Assembly: GCA_002104905.1 (NCBI GenBank)
Contig: MCFE01000600.1
Coordinates: 1-54,597 of the forward strand
Origin: Basidiobolus meristosporus CBS 931.73
Taxonomy: Eukaryota; Basidiobolomycota; Basidiobolomycetes; Basidiobolales; Basidiobolaceae
Length of the DNA stretch: 54,597 nt
Reading direction: 5' to 3'
The notes below the pieces were generated by a model. That model saw only the letters and a list, made by a program, of their open reading frames with translations. It had not been told where the DNA came from and ran no database searches. Of this stretch, positions 22,479 through 33,257 are shown one piece after another. Each line of letters begins with the position of its first letter. Position 1 is the stretch's first letter. The position numbers were made by a program, and so were the translations under genes.

Positions 22479-23390
22479 ATGCCAGCTAACAAAACCATAG
22501 CAATCATTGGGAGTGGTGCGGTTGGTGCATCCATTGCCAGCGCGCTAATTCTCCGCAATGTGTCCTCCACCGTGCTCATGGTGGACATCGATGACAAGGT
22601 TGCCGAAGGGCAGACGCTGGATCTCACCGATTCACTCTTCCTGTCCTCCTCCCACGTCAAAGTGGGAACGTACAAAGAGGCTGGACAAGCGGATATCATT
22701 GTGATTACAGCAGGTGCCAACCAGAAGCCAGGCGAGACTCGGCTACAGCTGATAGAAAAGAACTGTACCATTTTACAAAGTGTCATTACCCGCATGTCCC
22801 CCATCAATCCCAGCTCCAAAATCCTGCTGGTTGCCAATCCCGTCGATATTCTAGCCCACATCACCCAAAGAATCTCTGGCCTGCCCCATAGACAGGTTTT
22901 CGGCTCTGGCACTTTCCTGGATTCTGGCCGTCTGCGCTCGGTGCTCGCGCGTAAGCTTGGGGTCAGTGATGTTGCGATCCATTGCTATGTATTGGGCGAA
23001 CACGGGGACAACCAATTCGTCGCCTGGTCGTCAGCATCGGTGGGAGGTGTCCCGCTTCTGGAGTTCCCACAGATGGAGAACATCGACCGGGAAGCCCTGG
23101 CGAAGGAGGTGAGACGTAAGGCCTACGAGATAATCGAACTAAAGGGGGCCACGTATTACGGGATTGGTGCATGCGTGTCATCCTTGTGCGAAAGCATGCT
23201 CTATCATCGCTGCGATGTGCGGCCGGTGTCTTGCTGGAATGAGAAGTATCAATGCTACGTGTCGGTGCCAGCTGTCATCGGGATGAATGGAATTGAGGAC
23301 ATCATTGATATCCGACTAAACGAGGAAGAAACAAAAAACATGGCCAAAGCGGTCGACGCCATGCGCCAGGCAGTTGGCCAGTACATTTAG
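22479..23390 (+). CDS. NAD-dependent L-lactate dehydrogenase, intronless, 303 aa
   Basis: Interconverts pyruvate and L-lactate with NAD(H) in the cytosol. The Rossmann motif GSGAVGAS (G11/G13/G16) is followed by Asp36 for the NAD ribose (MVDID). The substrate loop has QKPGETR (R88), the core has NPVDIL, the active site FGSGTFLDSGRLR provides D148 and R151, and LGEHGDNQF provides the catalytic His175. These fit LDH rather than MDH. The sequence resembles the fungal LDHs of Mucorales (for example the block GATYYGIGAC). The chain is at the short end of the family. Lack of introns in an intron-rich neighbourhood is compatible with ancient transfer or intron loss. Confidence 0.93.
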   Translation: MPANKTIAIIGSGAVGASIASALILRNVSSTVLMVDIDDKVAEGQTLDLTDSLFLSSSHVKVGTYKEAGQADIIVITAGANQKPGETRLQLIEKNCTILQSVITRMSPINPSSKILLVANPVDILAHITQRISGLPHRQVFGSGTFLDSGRLRSVLARKLGVSDVAIHCYVLGEHGDNQFVAWSSASVGGVPLLEFPQMENIDREALAKEVRRKAYEIIELKGATYYGIGACVSSLCESMLYHRCDVRPVSCWNEKYQCYVSVPAVIGMNGIEDIIDIRLNEEETKNMAKAVDAMRQAVGQYI

Positions 23391-24481
23391 CCAGAACGAT
23401 TTCTTGTCCAGGTCGCAACTGGGTATTGCAGTGTTCGGCTGATGAATCGTTATCGAGGCTAGCACCCACATCACATCTCCACCATAAATTGATAGATCAC
23501 CCAGAGGAATAAAGCCAATGTCGATACCAAACCCATGATCTGCTGCGCTTCCACATGTCTCGCATCACCCCAAAATACTATCACTAATTGCAGTGCATAC
23601 CACACAAGGGTCGGTCTCTCTTGGCCAATCGATGTCCCTGGTGGGCAACCTCATTGATTTGTAATGTCCAAATGCCATTCTGGTTGCGGATCAAGATCTG
23701 GATAATTTATCTTATATTGGACGTCGATTGTGAGGATCAAGATCTGGATGATTTGTCTTGTATTGGACACCGATTGTGGAGATGTCATGCAGAGCCATTT
23801 CCTTAGCAATCTGCGCCCTAGAGCTACGCCATTGGACGGTTCGAGAAGACACGATCTACATTCTCGAGCCAAGCAAGGTGTGAAGAGGAGGCCATGGTGG
23901 GTTGTTGCCAGCCTTGCCGGAGTGTGCAATTACATGTATGGCTCCGCTACTAAGGCTGACAGACTTCCGTCTCCTCCAGCCAGACATGCCGCCGCCATTT
24001 CCGCGTTGTGGCCATCTTTGCGTTTCTTCGCGGCTAAATTGGATATTTTAGGTTCATATCGGTCAGCATGCATCTCATAGTCTAACCCAAACTCAATTTG
24101 GACTTCAGGATCCTCACATATTTGATAAGGTATGGTAGTGTAAGCACCATTCTCAGATCAAACTTCCATTTGCTATGATTATACTGAGAGTTGCTCTGTC
24201 GACGAGCTCTGATTGGATCTTTTCTTCCAGTGAGATGTCATGATCATGGCCGTTGAGGGGTTGACAGGCTTATCGCACTAAGGCACTGAAATTTTGGCGA
24301 TATTAGTAAATGAAGTGTCTGACGCCGAATAATGATGCGCTCCCTTATAAGCGTGATGGAGTCCATCTTTTAACATCATTTTTCCACCACTCCTTTGTAT
24401 TTTGTTAGACTGCCCGTTCCAAACATTTATCCATCCCACCCCACCTTTCTGCATTGTCCACGGTGAATCAGCCCGAGCACG
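23391..24481. other. intergenic between LDH and the cyclin gene
   Basis: Contains the 46-bp tandem duplication listed separately. A pyrimidine-rich stretch precedes the cyclin ATG (24378-24460). No other gene seen. Confidence 0.4.
23688..23779. repeat. 46-bp direct tandem duplication
   Basis: Two adjacent copies start at 23688 and 23734, each beginning GGATCAAGATCTGGAT and differing mainly by A/G transitions. It is non-coding as far as can be seen. Confidence 0.85.
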
Positions 24482-25467
24482 ATGAGGAAAACCTTCAATT
24501 TAGCCGAGTTTCCAACCAAAGACACTGTCGACATCCTGGGGAACTTTCTGGTTTACCTTGTTGACGCCAACGATCCCGTGCCCCACTCAGCAGATCCTGC
24601 TGGGCCGCCGAAGCCTCCATCATACACACCTTTTCATGCCAAGAGGCTCCCGAATATCACCATTCATCTGTATCTGAGCCGAATCTTAAAATACTGCCCT
24701 TGCAATAATGAATGCTTTATCGCGATATTGATATATTTCGACCGAATGACCAAATTCTACAACCAAGTCCATCCCCACAAGCGGCCATTCACTATTGATG
24801 CCTACAACGTTCATAGGCTAGTTATCGTTGGCATCATGATCGCCTCCAAATTCTTTTCCGATGTATACTACACAAATGTTCGGTATGCAAAGGTATGTAT
24901 AGAACCTACTGTCGCTTTAAAATTGATGGACTCATGGAGCTTTCTGTGCAGGTCGGAGGACTCCCGGTCAAAGAGCTGAACAACTTGGAGCTCGAATTCC
25001 TGTATCTGGTTCAGTATCAAGTTAACGTCGGAGTGCCGGAGCTTCAGGCTTATGCGGACCAGTTGCTGAATTACTCCAGCTGCAACAAAATGGCATTCAC
25101 CCTGGACCGTGACGAGAAGCTGCCGAAATTGTTAATAGGCAGCCAACCCGTCTCAACCACGTCCGTATCGGATGTACATGCCTTGAGAACTGATACAGTC
25201 CACGGGTCGAGAGGGAATATCCTAGAGCGAAATCTGTCTCCGGAGTGTGCTGAAGAGTGTAAGCGATCAGTCAAATCGCTAGCGAGCTTCAGAACATGCG
25301 ATTCCCTAACTCGTTCGCCTCTTGGTAAGCCCTCTGAGGATTTGCAGGCCAAACAGCGACGCAACGAATGGCCTCACAAGTCTCTAAATCATTGGTGTCA
25401 TAATAGATTTCCGTCTCCACGAACATCCGAAGGAGAAATGATTGGCCACGCCTCTTCAGTATATTAG
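24482..25467 (+). CDS. Pho80-like cyclin (PHO85-type partner), 2 exons, 308 aa
   Basis: Regulatory subunit of a Pho85-like CDK, a class that controls phosphate response and morphogenesis. Exon 1 is 24482-24892, the intron 24893-24951 (GTATGT...GTGCAG), exon 2 24952-25467. The cyclin fold spans residues ~55-195: FHAKRLPNITIHLYLSRILKY start, CPCNNECFIAILIYFDRM helix, then NVHRLVIVGIMIASKF and YYTNVRYAK/VGGLPVKELNNLELEFL across the intron. These blocks are diagnostic of the Pho80/Pcl family. The remaining ~110 residues are a polar, Ser/Arg-rich tail without a recognisable domain, longer than in yeast Pho80. Confidence 0.9.
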
Positions 25468-26290
25468 CTGGCAAGTGAAATGCTCCAGGCTACTACGGTG
25501 GGCCTAGGCATAGGTTTCGGGGGATCAATCTTGTTTGCTTCAGGCACTCTATCTGAAGGATTGGGCAGGATTGACCGGTGGCTTATTGGCTCATGCCATG
25601 TGTGCATCCCTCGCTGATCATTCATATGTATAATACAGGATCATACATGCTTTGCCACTGACCAGGTGTGGTGACCTGTCACAAACCACCTTTGACTCTT
25701 CGGTCACCAGGGCCAGGGCCAGGACCAATACAGCAGTAGACATCATGGCCATATTTTCTTTCGTTTCCATTCACAGGGATCAATGACTGTATGACCTGTC
25801 CCTAGTCCAATGGACAGAATTCAAGTCTGTAGCTGTTTGCTTTATTTGTAAATTGGTCTATTCCGGATTAGAAATGATGGTTGTATTTTACATCAGCCTG
25901 CTTACATTCATGCGGGGACAATACAATCCCGAAATAGGTTAATGTACATAAATGTGGGTAGATGGACCTGTGCATCAACAACAAATTCGGCCAAGTGAGC
26001 TTATGATCTTGTTGCGTGTGATAGGTTGTGTTGAATGTTAGTACTAGACTATTTCTGAATGCCACTTTTTTGACCGGGAATCTGCGGTTTGTTCTTGTTG
26101 GTGCGCAAACAACATAATGTCTTAGGTTGTTTACAAAGAAGGATCCTGAACATGTAGATACCAAATTTACCAATAAACAATTGCAAGAGCTTATCAGAAA
26201 AGCGGAATAGACACCACGTAGCCTAGACTACAAATATTCATACAATTTCAGTGAAAGAAGTGCATGTACAATAATAAAGATATGTAGATA
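25468..26290. other. intergenic transition into AT-rich DNA
   Basis: Base composition drops from gene-like to AT-rich. No supported gene; the short minus-strand frame at 25868-26173 has no recognisable features. Confidence 0.4.
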
Positions 26291-26294
26291 TCCC

Positions 26295-26520
26295 TATGAA
26301 AAAATATTAAGAAAAGGCCCGCACAGTACCGTCATAAAATCAGCTGAATTCCAACTTTCCCAAAGGTGACAACTATCAATAGATCAGGAACTAGCTTCAC
26401 AGTAGACACACAGACATCCTTTTCAGGGGGAGACCAGACCAACTAGCATTCATGTTGAACTTACCAGCAAAATACCATCAAAATACTAGCTGAATACCAG
26501 CTAAAAATCCACTGTATTCC
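26295..26520. repeat. diverged direct repeat copy 1
   Basis: Shares AGAAAAGGCC, ATCAGCTGAATTC, a GGGGGAGAC or GGAGGAGAC tract and TGAATACCAGCTAAA in the same order with the block at 26575-26815. Confidence 0.6.
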
Positions 26521-26574
26521 AACTTTGATGTTTTTCATAGAGTAAGGGACTCTACTGCAGCTTATACATTAATC

Positions 26575-26815
26575 CAAGAAAAAAAATTGAGAAAAGGCCA
26601 GCAGAGCAGCATCAAAATATCAGCTGAATTCTCAGTTGCTCAAAACTCACAACTCTCAATAGCTCAGATACTAGCTCTTGGGCAGACAAGCAGACATATT
26701 TTCCAGGAGGAGACTAAGCCAACTAGCACTCATACCAAATTAAGTAATCAGCTGCATACCAGCAAAATACTATCAGAATACCAACTGAATACCAGCTAAA
26801 GATCAACAAGTTCCT
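26575..26815. repeat. diverged direct repeat copy 2
   Basis: Same ordered elements as copy 1. The copies differ by many substitutions and small indels, so the duplication is old. Confidence 0.6.
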
Positions 26816-29800
26816 ACTCTGAGACTTTACAAGGGATTTGTTGAGAAGACTGGCAGGCAATGCAATGAGCCTTGCAATACCTGTAGAAGACCTTTGTTTA
26901 TGGGAGCATGCACATATAAATAGGACAATAATTAGCAGAATTAGTGTACATCTGAATACTCAGCAAATATTGACTAATCAGTGTTCAAAATAATTCAATA
27001 TAAATGACTATACCAAGCACCTTTACTAGGATTCCTACTTATGCTTTGATGTTCTTGATATACTTTCAAATACCATCTTCCACCTTAAAAAAGCATTTTG
27101 AACTTTCCACCACAATGATGCACATCAGTGTATTCAATAGATGGTTGAAACCAAGTAGGGCAAGGGATTGTTGTTATAAGAATTTGTAATTCTGCCTAAC
27201 TATTCACCTAGCTTAGTCACTTAGATCATTACCTACACATCTTGGAGAATACTGACCAAATTCCTTGCTGGGACTTGGAATATTTTTACCAAAACATCAG
27301 GTACCCAGAACATGAGAACTCTCAAAGTTGTCCAAACAGCCCAAAACTTTGCACATATGTTCTTGGGACCTGCCTAAACATGTTCTACATGCTTGCTATG
27401 CCAAAACCACACAGAAGTATAAATACACATCTGCATTAAATCAATCATTAAGTGAAACCATACAATCTACTTGTTCTCCCAATCACTTCCAATATCTCCA
27501 AGACTCTTACAACAATTATTAGATGACTAAGTGCTTATGAGTATCCAGCTTACACCTGAACTGCTCATTGTACATGAGATTACTTTTGGTTTTATTTGTT
27601 ATCAAAAGCTTTCACATCTCATTTAGTTTATATGAAACTTGCAAATACCAGAGTTTGCAGCAGCATGATAGGACAGAACATTTGCAAAGATTGTCTAAGG
27701 CCCCCACACTCCTGAAAATTGGAAAGTTCAAATTGATTGGATTTTTTGCTGGTGGAAGTAATGAGCAGCTGATTACTAAATTTGGTATAAAGCTGGCTGG
27801 CCTAGTTTCCCCTTGGAAAGAAGTCTGCTTGTCCTCTGTAAAGTTAGTGCCTGAGATATTAAGAGTTGTTACTTTGGGAATACTGAAATTCAGCTGATAA
27901 TATGATGGTATTTAGCAGACCTTTTGTTGATTTTTTCCTAGAGACTATACAAACAGTATTTTGGGACCCTCTTGAATGTACTCTCAAGATATGTCCTGCA
28001 AGATTCTCCTTAGTGAATTCTATGCAAAGCCATCTCAAGCTAAAGAAATATGTCTGGTTTTAGTAGGAAGCATTATCAGGGCTGTCATTCTTATGAGTTT
28101 AATATATTAATACTGTAACCCCAAAAGGCTTGTCAGCCAAGGTTTTCAGTATGAGCCTATCTATAGAAGTCAGAGAAATGTTCTTTCATGTGATTGGATG
28201 TAATTTGAGCTGAACCTGTTACAAAAAATAAAGTAGATATTACACAGGTTGTAGCTATCATCTGGGTCAAACTGGAGGCCTGTGTACAAGAATGAGTCCA
28301 TGGATCAGACTGCCTGAAATTTTAGAGCTGCATTGGCATTTACTACATGTACACTTGAGTCCTATACTTGGCCACCAGATATGCTGCTGATGGAAGCTTG
28401 TCCAAATCCATCTGTTGCACTTGTAACAAAAGCAATTCACCAAAATCAAAAAACAGATGTGGTAAGATATGTTTTCACTGTGCTTCCAGTATCAAGACAT
28501 GTGGGAAAAGCATAAGCTATACTTGTCAAGTATTAGCTAAATAGAAGCTACAACCAGCCTAAAAGTGTGATGTTACTCCTGGCTCCAATTACTGGTTTAT
28601 AAGAGTAAGCAGTTATGAAGCTTATACTCCAGAATCACTCAGAAGATAAATGCAATATCTCAATGAGCTCAAACTCTTGATTGTGCATACAGGAAACTTG
28701 AATAGCTACTAATATACAGACTATCACCCACATATGACAAATGCCTTTTCATATGAAAGTAATACAATTTTTGGGGCTCTAAAAGGGATTGGCAGTGCCC
28801 ACTAAAAGGCAAGGATACTCTTGAAGTAGAGGAACAATGTCAAAATCATATGAAGTTGTATACCTGGATTTTATGATTCTTAATGATTACATGTTTTCAC
28901 TGATAAAGCCTCAAGAAGAAGTACTCACAGTCAGCTCAAGAATCTAAGAAATTCAGATATTAATAAGCCAACAAGCAGTAGCAGAGAGCTCTGCTTTATG
29001 CTCAAAATAAATCAGATGATGAAAACAAGAAACGTATGCCAATCTGGTTGAGTGTTGTGATAAGGGAACTGCCAGGTTCTTCATAGCAAAAGAGTCAAGT
29101 AAAAAAGTGATGCTATATAAGTTAGGCAAGGAAAGACCATCAAACTAGCTGCAAGCCATTGCATAACATTATTGAATGCATATTCTGGCTATCAGAAAGA
29201 TTATAGATATATTATTATGCCTTGATTGGCAAAATCTTAGCCTCAAAAGATCATTCCAATAAAGCATACTTTTGGTCATTCAGGATAAGTTTTGTATATT
29301 ATGGATCACCAATAGATATACAACATGTAGGTGAGGATTAGACTCATATTTGTAAAAGAAGGTCATGTCAAATTGATAATTATACTAGCTAGCAATAAGT
29401 ATATTCATATCTAGCATTCAGATGAAACCTCACTCAACAGAAATACTAAGTACCATGTCTCTCTCAGATATACACTCCACAAAAGTGGATTCTACTTCTT
29501 GCTCTTATTTAGGCTAACCCTACCAGAGCACTTCAATAATGCCAATTGTGTAGTCCCTCCTTGGTATTCCTATGTCAATTAAACAAAGATTTTGAATAAA
29601 TAGCTTTGCCTTATTGATACTTTCTAAAGTCCATTCCTGCCCTTCCTTGCATTACCTTCTGAGTTATATCCATTTTTGACAGCAAGTATGAGAATGCAGC
29701 TAGAGTCTATTGGTAGATATTGTGAAAAGAGGCAATAGCCCATCAATATCTAATTGCATACACACTAATTAGATCATTAACGCACTTGGTAAAGGCATGG

Positions 29801-29879
29801 TGAAGGTCACATAATCTAATGTACCACCAGAGTAATAATCATATCTCAAAGATAAAAGTTAACTAAAGACTAGATCAAT

Positions 29880-30150
29880 ACTCTCATAACATCAGCAGAA
29901 CTTAAAGTTTCCCTAAACAATTCTCAATATCCCAAGTTCTAGCTATTTGGCAAACAAGATGATATATTTTCAGGAGGAGTCTAGGCTAAACAACATTCAT
30001 ACTAGGCTTGGTTACAAGCTACTCATTACTTCCACAAAGAATTACAACTAAAGTTTAAAGGAAAAACACAACCTAAATGCCAGCAAAACACCACTTGAAT
30101 ACCGCTGAATACCAGCAGATTACTAGATGAATTTCAAGGGTGAAATTTTC
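29880..30150. repeat. diverged direct repeat copy 3
   Basis: Keeps ATTTTCAGGAGGAGTCTAGG, ACATTCATACTAGG and ATACCAGCAGATTA-like elements of copies 1 and 2, 3.1-3.6 kb away. Confidence 0.45.
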
Positions 30151-30160
30151 CATGGTTCAT

Positions 30161-30696
30161 ACAGACCCTGCATTTTGACTTGTCAGATTATCTAGAACCA
30201 ATGCTTGAATATGATAGCACAAAATTATAATATCTTGTTTTATCCAGGAGAGCAATAAAACCACATGAAATAATCCGCCACACGTTGATCCATTTAAGAT
30301 TCCATCAATCGCTAAACCCAATTCTTAAGGGGATATCATGAGTAGTTATACAGCATTCCATTCCATATCCGTGGTCCGCTGAAATATTCCAGATCTTCAG
30401 CTTCCATATTTCGTTTATTTCCTATGAAGCAAACAGCCCCCCTTTTTGTATTTACTCAATCACGCCAATTGTGCTTTGGGAAATATCACATCTTATCCCG
30501 TTTGCGAAGCATTTGGGGAGAGATAGACTGAATAACCTACGTTATTTAATACACATGTTCGTAAGGAAAAGGAGTTTACAATACCACTGTTGTGTGTTTG
30601 GCTTGAATAGGGTGAGACATATATGCTATGTGCAAAAATCGTGAACCAGCGCATGAATATGTAGTCGGGTGCATACAGGAGAATACGTCCAAGGAG
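30161..30696. other. intergenic, upstream region of the Cys-rich peptide gene
   Basis: No coding signal seen before the TATA box at 30697. Confidence 0.4.
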
Positions 30697-30704
30697 TATA
30701 TAAA
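30697..30704 (+). promoter_or_regulatory. TATA box of the Cys-rich peptide gene
   Basis: TATATAAA, 55 nt before ATG 30752, matching the spacing at LDH, the Con-6 genes and the MBL-fold gene. Confidence 0.6.
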
Positions 30705-30751
30705 TGTATGGTTAGAACTGATATTCAATATCACTCACTACTCATTTTACT

Positions 30752-30895
30752 ATGCGCTTCGTCCACTTTTTCACTCTTGCAGTTATTACCGCTGCCAGCG
30801 TAGTTGCCGTTACCAAGCAACAGTGCGAGAAGACCTGCAAGGCACCAAAGAGCTGCATGGATATGAACAAGACCAACAACTATCACTGTATGTAA
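30752..30895 (+). CDS. small secreted cysteine-rich peptide, 46-47 aa
   Basis: Signal peptide at residues 1-20 (hydrophobic core after MRFVHFFT), then a mature peptide of about 26 residues starting TKQQCEKTCKAPKSC. Four Cys (about residues 25, 29, 35, 46) could make two disulfides. As drawn it ends HCM-stop. However GTATGTAAAT at the end is an excellent donor, and an acceptor at ~31031 would join to GC-TAG, giving HC-stop, so the protein is nearly the same either way. Its size, secretion signal and subtelomeric site fit small secreted effector or antimicrobial-type peptides. No family was recognised. Confidence 0.6.
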   Translation: MRFVHFFTLAVITAASVVAVTKQQCEKTCKAPKSCMDMNKTNNYHCM

Positions 30896-31481
30896 ATTCG
30901 CACTACGTTAATCGGCCGGTATTTATATTGGTATCAAGGCCCATCGAACCCCACATTGAAATAATCGGAAAACTTTGCATATCTGGAACGCCTCTGATAT
31001 AGAAATAAATATCATCTTTCACCAAAAAATAGGCTAGTGCTAAATGGCTTTAAGAATGCCGTGCGTTTTAAATCAGCGCTGATGTAAATGGCAACTCAAG
31101 GATGATTGCATTTCATTCCAGTCAAAATATCACCCAAAGTATTTCTGTCCTATACCAACAAGAACTTCACTCGGTGATTTGTGTAATAAATATTTTGTAC
31201 ATAATGATTGGAGTCAAACGGTATCCAGGATTGGGAGGACAAGTAGAACGCACTTGTATGAATTTTGGCAAACTCAAAAAGCTGTCATTAGATCTGCGGA
31301 TGATACAATACAGAGTTACCGCAAGCATCTTTTTCATCTCGATGCTGATTTTAGCTGATTGGCCCAGGAAATTTGGTTACTGCTCCAGGTTGTAGGCTTC
31401 ACCATCGCTTTGTTCAAAATATTTGTAGAATTTTCCTACATTTGACCTTTGTACAACGCCACCTATACTGCTTTCCTCGTC
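30896..31481. other. intergenic / 3' region of the Cys-rich peptide gene
   Basis: May hold the proposed 3' intron of the peptide gene. No other gene seen. Confidence 0.35.
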
Positions 31482-31488
31482 TATAAAA
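31482..31488 (+). promoter_or_regulatory. TATA box of the former allantoicase gene
   Basis: TATAAAA 60 nt before the original ATG at 31548; the promoter core looks intact although the gene is broken. Confidence 0.5.
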
Positions 31489-31547
31489 GCGCATTCCGGT
31501 TGATCAGCTCACCACAACTAATGCCTATCTCCGAATCGAACAACAAA

Positions 31548-32550
31548 ATGACCAGCTACATCCAACTTCCTATCGACAGCTTCAAAAGCTCTCCTCTTAC
31601 ATTGATCTTGCGAACAGTAAGCTTGGATCCAAGGTTATGGCCGTATCCGATGAATTTTTCGCCGCCGCATCCAATATGCCCAACCCAAAGCCATCAGTCC
31701 GTGAGGCCAACATGTTCATAGAGACTGGTGCCTGGTTTGATGGTTGGGAGACCATAACCCAGATCACGATTGGGCTATTATCCAACTCGCCTTTGCTGGC
31801 TCTATTGTTGGTTTTGATATTGATACCGCCCACTTTACCGGATATCACGCACTAGTGGCCTCGGTGGATGTGGCCTTTGTTAGTAGCGAGGCGCTGGCTT
31901 AATGTGGTGATATTGGCTATAAATGGAAGGAGGTTCTACCAAAGGTTGAGTTGCAACTAACCTCCAAGCATTACCTCATTCTCAATAACCCTGATAACAC
32001 TCCGTATAACTTTGTTCGCATCAGCCAGTATCCCGATGGTGGAATTGCCCGTTTCCGTGTGTATGGTAGCATACTTCCCATGTCCCCGGGGGATAAAAAT
32101 GAATTGGTCGACCTGGCATACATTGGTAACGGCGCATGTGTATTCGTTTCTTCAAATGATTATTTCTCTCCTGCCTCTAGTGTCGTCTTGCCTACTCGTG
32201 GTGAAAATATGGGCGATGGATGGGAGACCAAGCATTCCAGAACTCCAGGTCACATCGATTATTTGATTGTGGAGCTTGGTGCACCTGGTAACCTTGAAAG
32301 AGCTGTTTTCAACACTCTTCACTTCCGAGGAAATTTAGGCTTCACTGGAGGCTTGTAGTTCTCAGGAAGAAAATCCTGATAACGCCCCAAGTGCTAACCG
32401 GGAAGGCTTTTGGACTACTATCTCTCCCAAGCAGCAGACTGCAGCTGATGTCGAGCACAAATGTGAGTTGCCCCCACGGATAAGGTGTTCACCCACGTAC
32501 GTGCCACCCTCTACCCCGATGGTGGCTTCAAACGTCTCCGTGTTTAGGGC
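31548..32550 (+). pseudogene. decayed allantoicase (ureide degradation)
   Basis: Allantoicase hydrolyses allantoate to ureidoglycolate and urea in purine catabolism. Family blocks are readable but spread over different frames: SKVMAVSDEFFAAASNM and TGAWFDGWET (domain 1), DHDWAIIQ with DIDTAHFTG, then ISQYPDGGIARFRVYG, and MGDGWETKHSRTPGHIDY with NTLHFRGN. A second domain is traceable to TLYPDGGFKRLRV. Breaks: a frameshift at ~31600 before the SKVMAVSD block, one after GWET (~31753), a TAA at 31900-31902, a frameshift near 32355 and a TAG at ~32547. The substitution load looks light, so loss is probably not ancient. A functional copy may exist elsewhere. Confidence 0.9.
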
Positions 32551-33207
32551 TATAGAGCCTAAAGCATGAGCCTCGAAAAATTCATTCTTGAAAAGAGCTT
32601 AACATGAAATAGATCATAAATAAATGGGTGCTTGCAGTAGATTTCGTCAATTGCGATATGGTGGCAACACGAAACAGATTATTCGGCGAGTCCAAGTTTC
32701 GGAGAATGCATTCGACATCGACAGGTTAAGCTATATCATATCGCTATTAATTGCTGACTAGGCTCGAATCTGAATAATTACACTAGCGCTACTCTTCCAC
32801 TACTAGACTTGGTGGGCAATTTTGGAACTTCTTTGGTTCGCCTTGTTTTATCTACTGGCTGAAGCGGATATTAGTGGTATATTCTGCCATATTGCTGGGA
32901 CTAAAGGTGTATGGCTTACAAAGCGGTGAAAGTTTGGGAGCTACACCAAGAAGGTCAAAGTACCCTTATTCAACAAGATTATTCACCTAATTTTTCCCAA
33001 TTGGATGATTATTCCTTTTGAAAGTAAAATAAAGGAGAGTATGAAGTCCCATATCACACCATTGATGACAAAACACTGAGCTGGGGAGAACCTTTCGATG
33101 GTGCTGACCATGATGATTAGGTACATGTTTCGGTCTATCGCAAGACAGACAACTGGACAAAGTATATTATACAGAGGGGAGGCTTGATAGATTGAATAGA
33201 CTTGCGA
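32551..33207. other. intergenic, nothing recognised
   Basis: Between the allantoicase relic and the next TATA box. No supported gene or repeat. Confidence 0.4.
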
Positions 33208-33213
33208 TATAAA
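33208..33213 (+). promoter_or_regulatory. TATA box of the repeat-peptide gene
   Basis: TATAAA 50 nt before ATG 33258. Confidence 0.6.
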
Positions 33214-33257
33214 GGACATCGCTTTCCAAACAACAGCAAATCAGTCCTCTTTCGAAT

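Larger units (their letters stand above)
26290..30160. mobile_element. AT-rich degenerate repeat region, probably a decayed LTR element
   Basis: Almost 4 kb without a supported gene, visibly AT-richer than the flanks, with stops in all frames. Related blocks of ~230-250 bp occur at 26295-26520 and 26575-26815 and again, more diverged, at 29880-30150. Shared elements include a purine tract like CAGGAGGAGACTAAGCC and runs such as TGAATACCAGCTAAA. Two related blocks near one border and one near the other would fit old LTRs enclosing a dead interior, but I could not identify gag, RT or integrase motifs inside. Small frames of 60-110 codons are probably relics. Confidence 0.45.

Noticed and set aside
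30628-31002. 124-codon + strand frame over the Cys-rich peptide gene
   Set aside because: It has no protein-like features, and the overlapping short frame has a signal peptide, Cys pattern and correctly placed TATA box.
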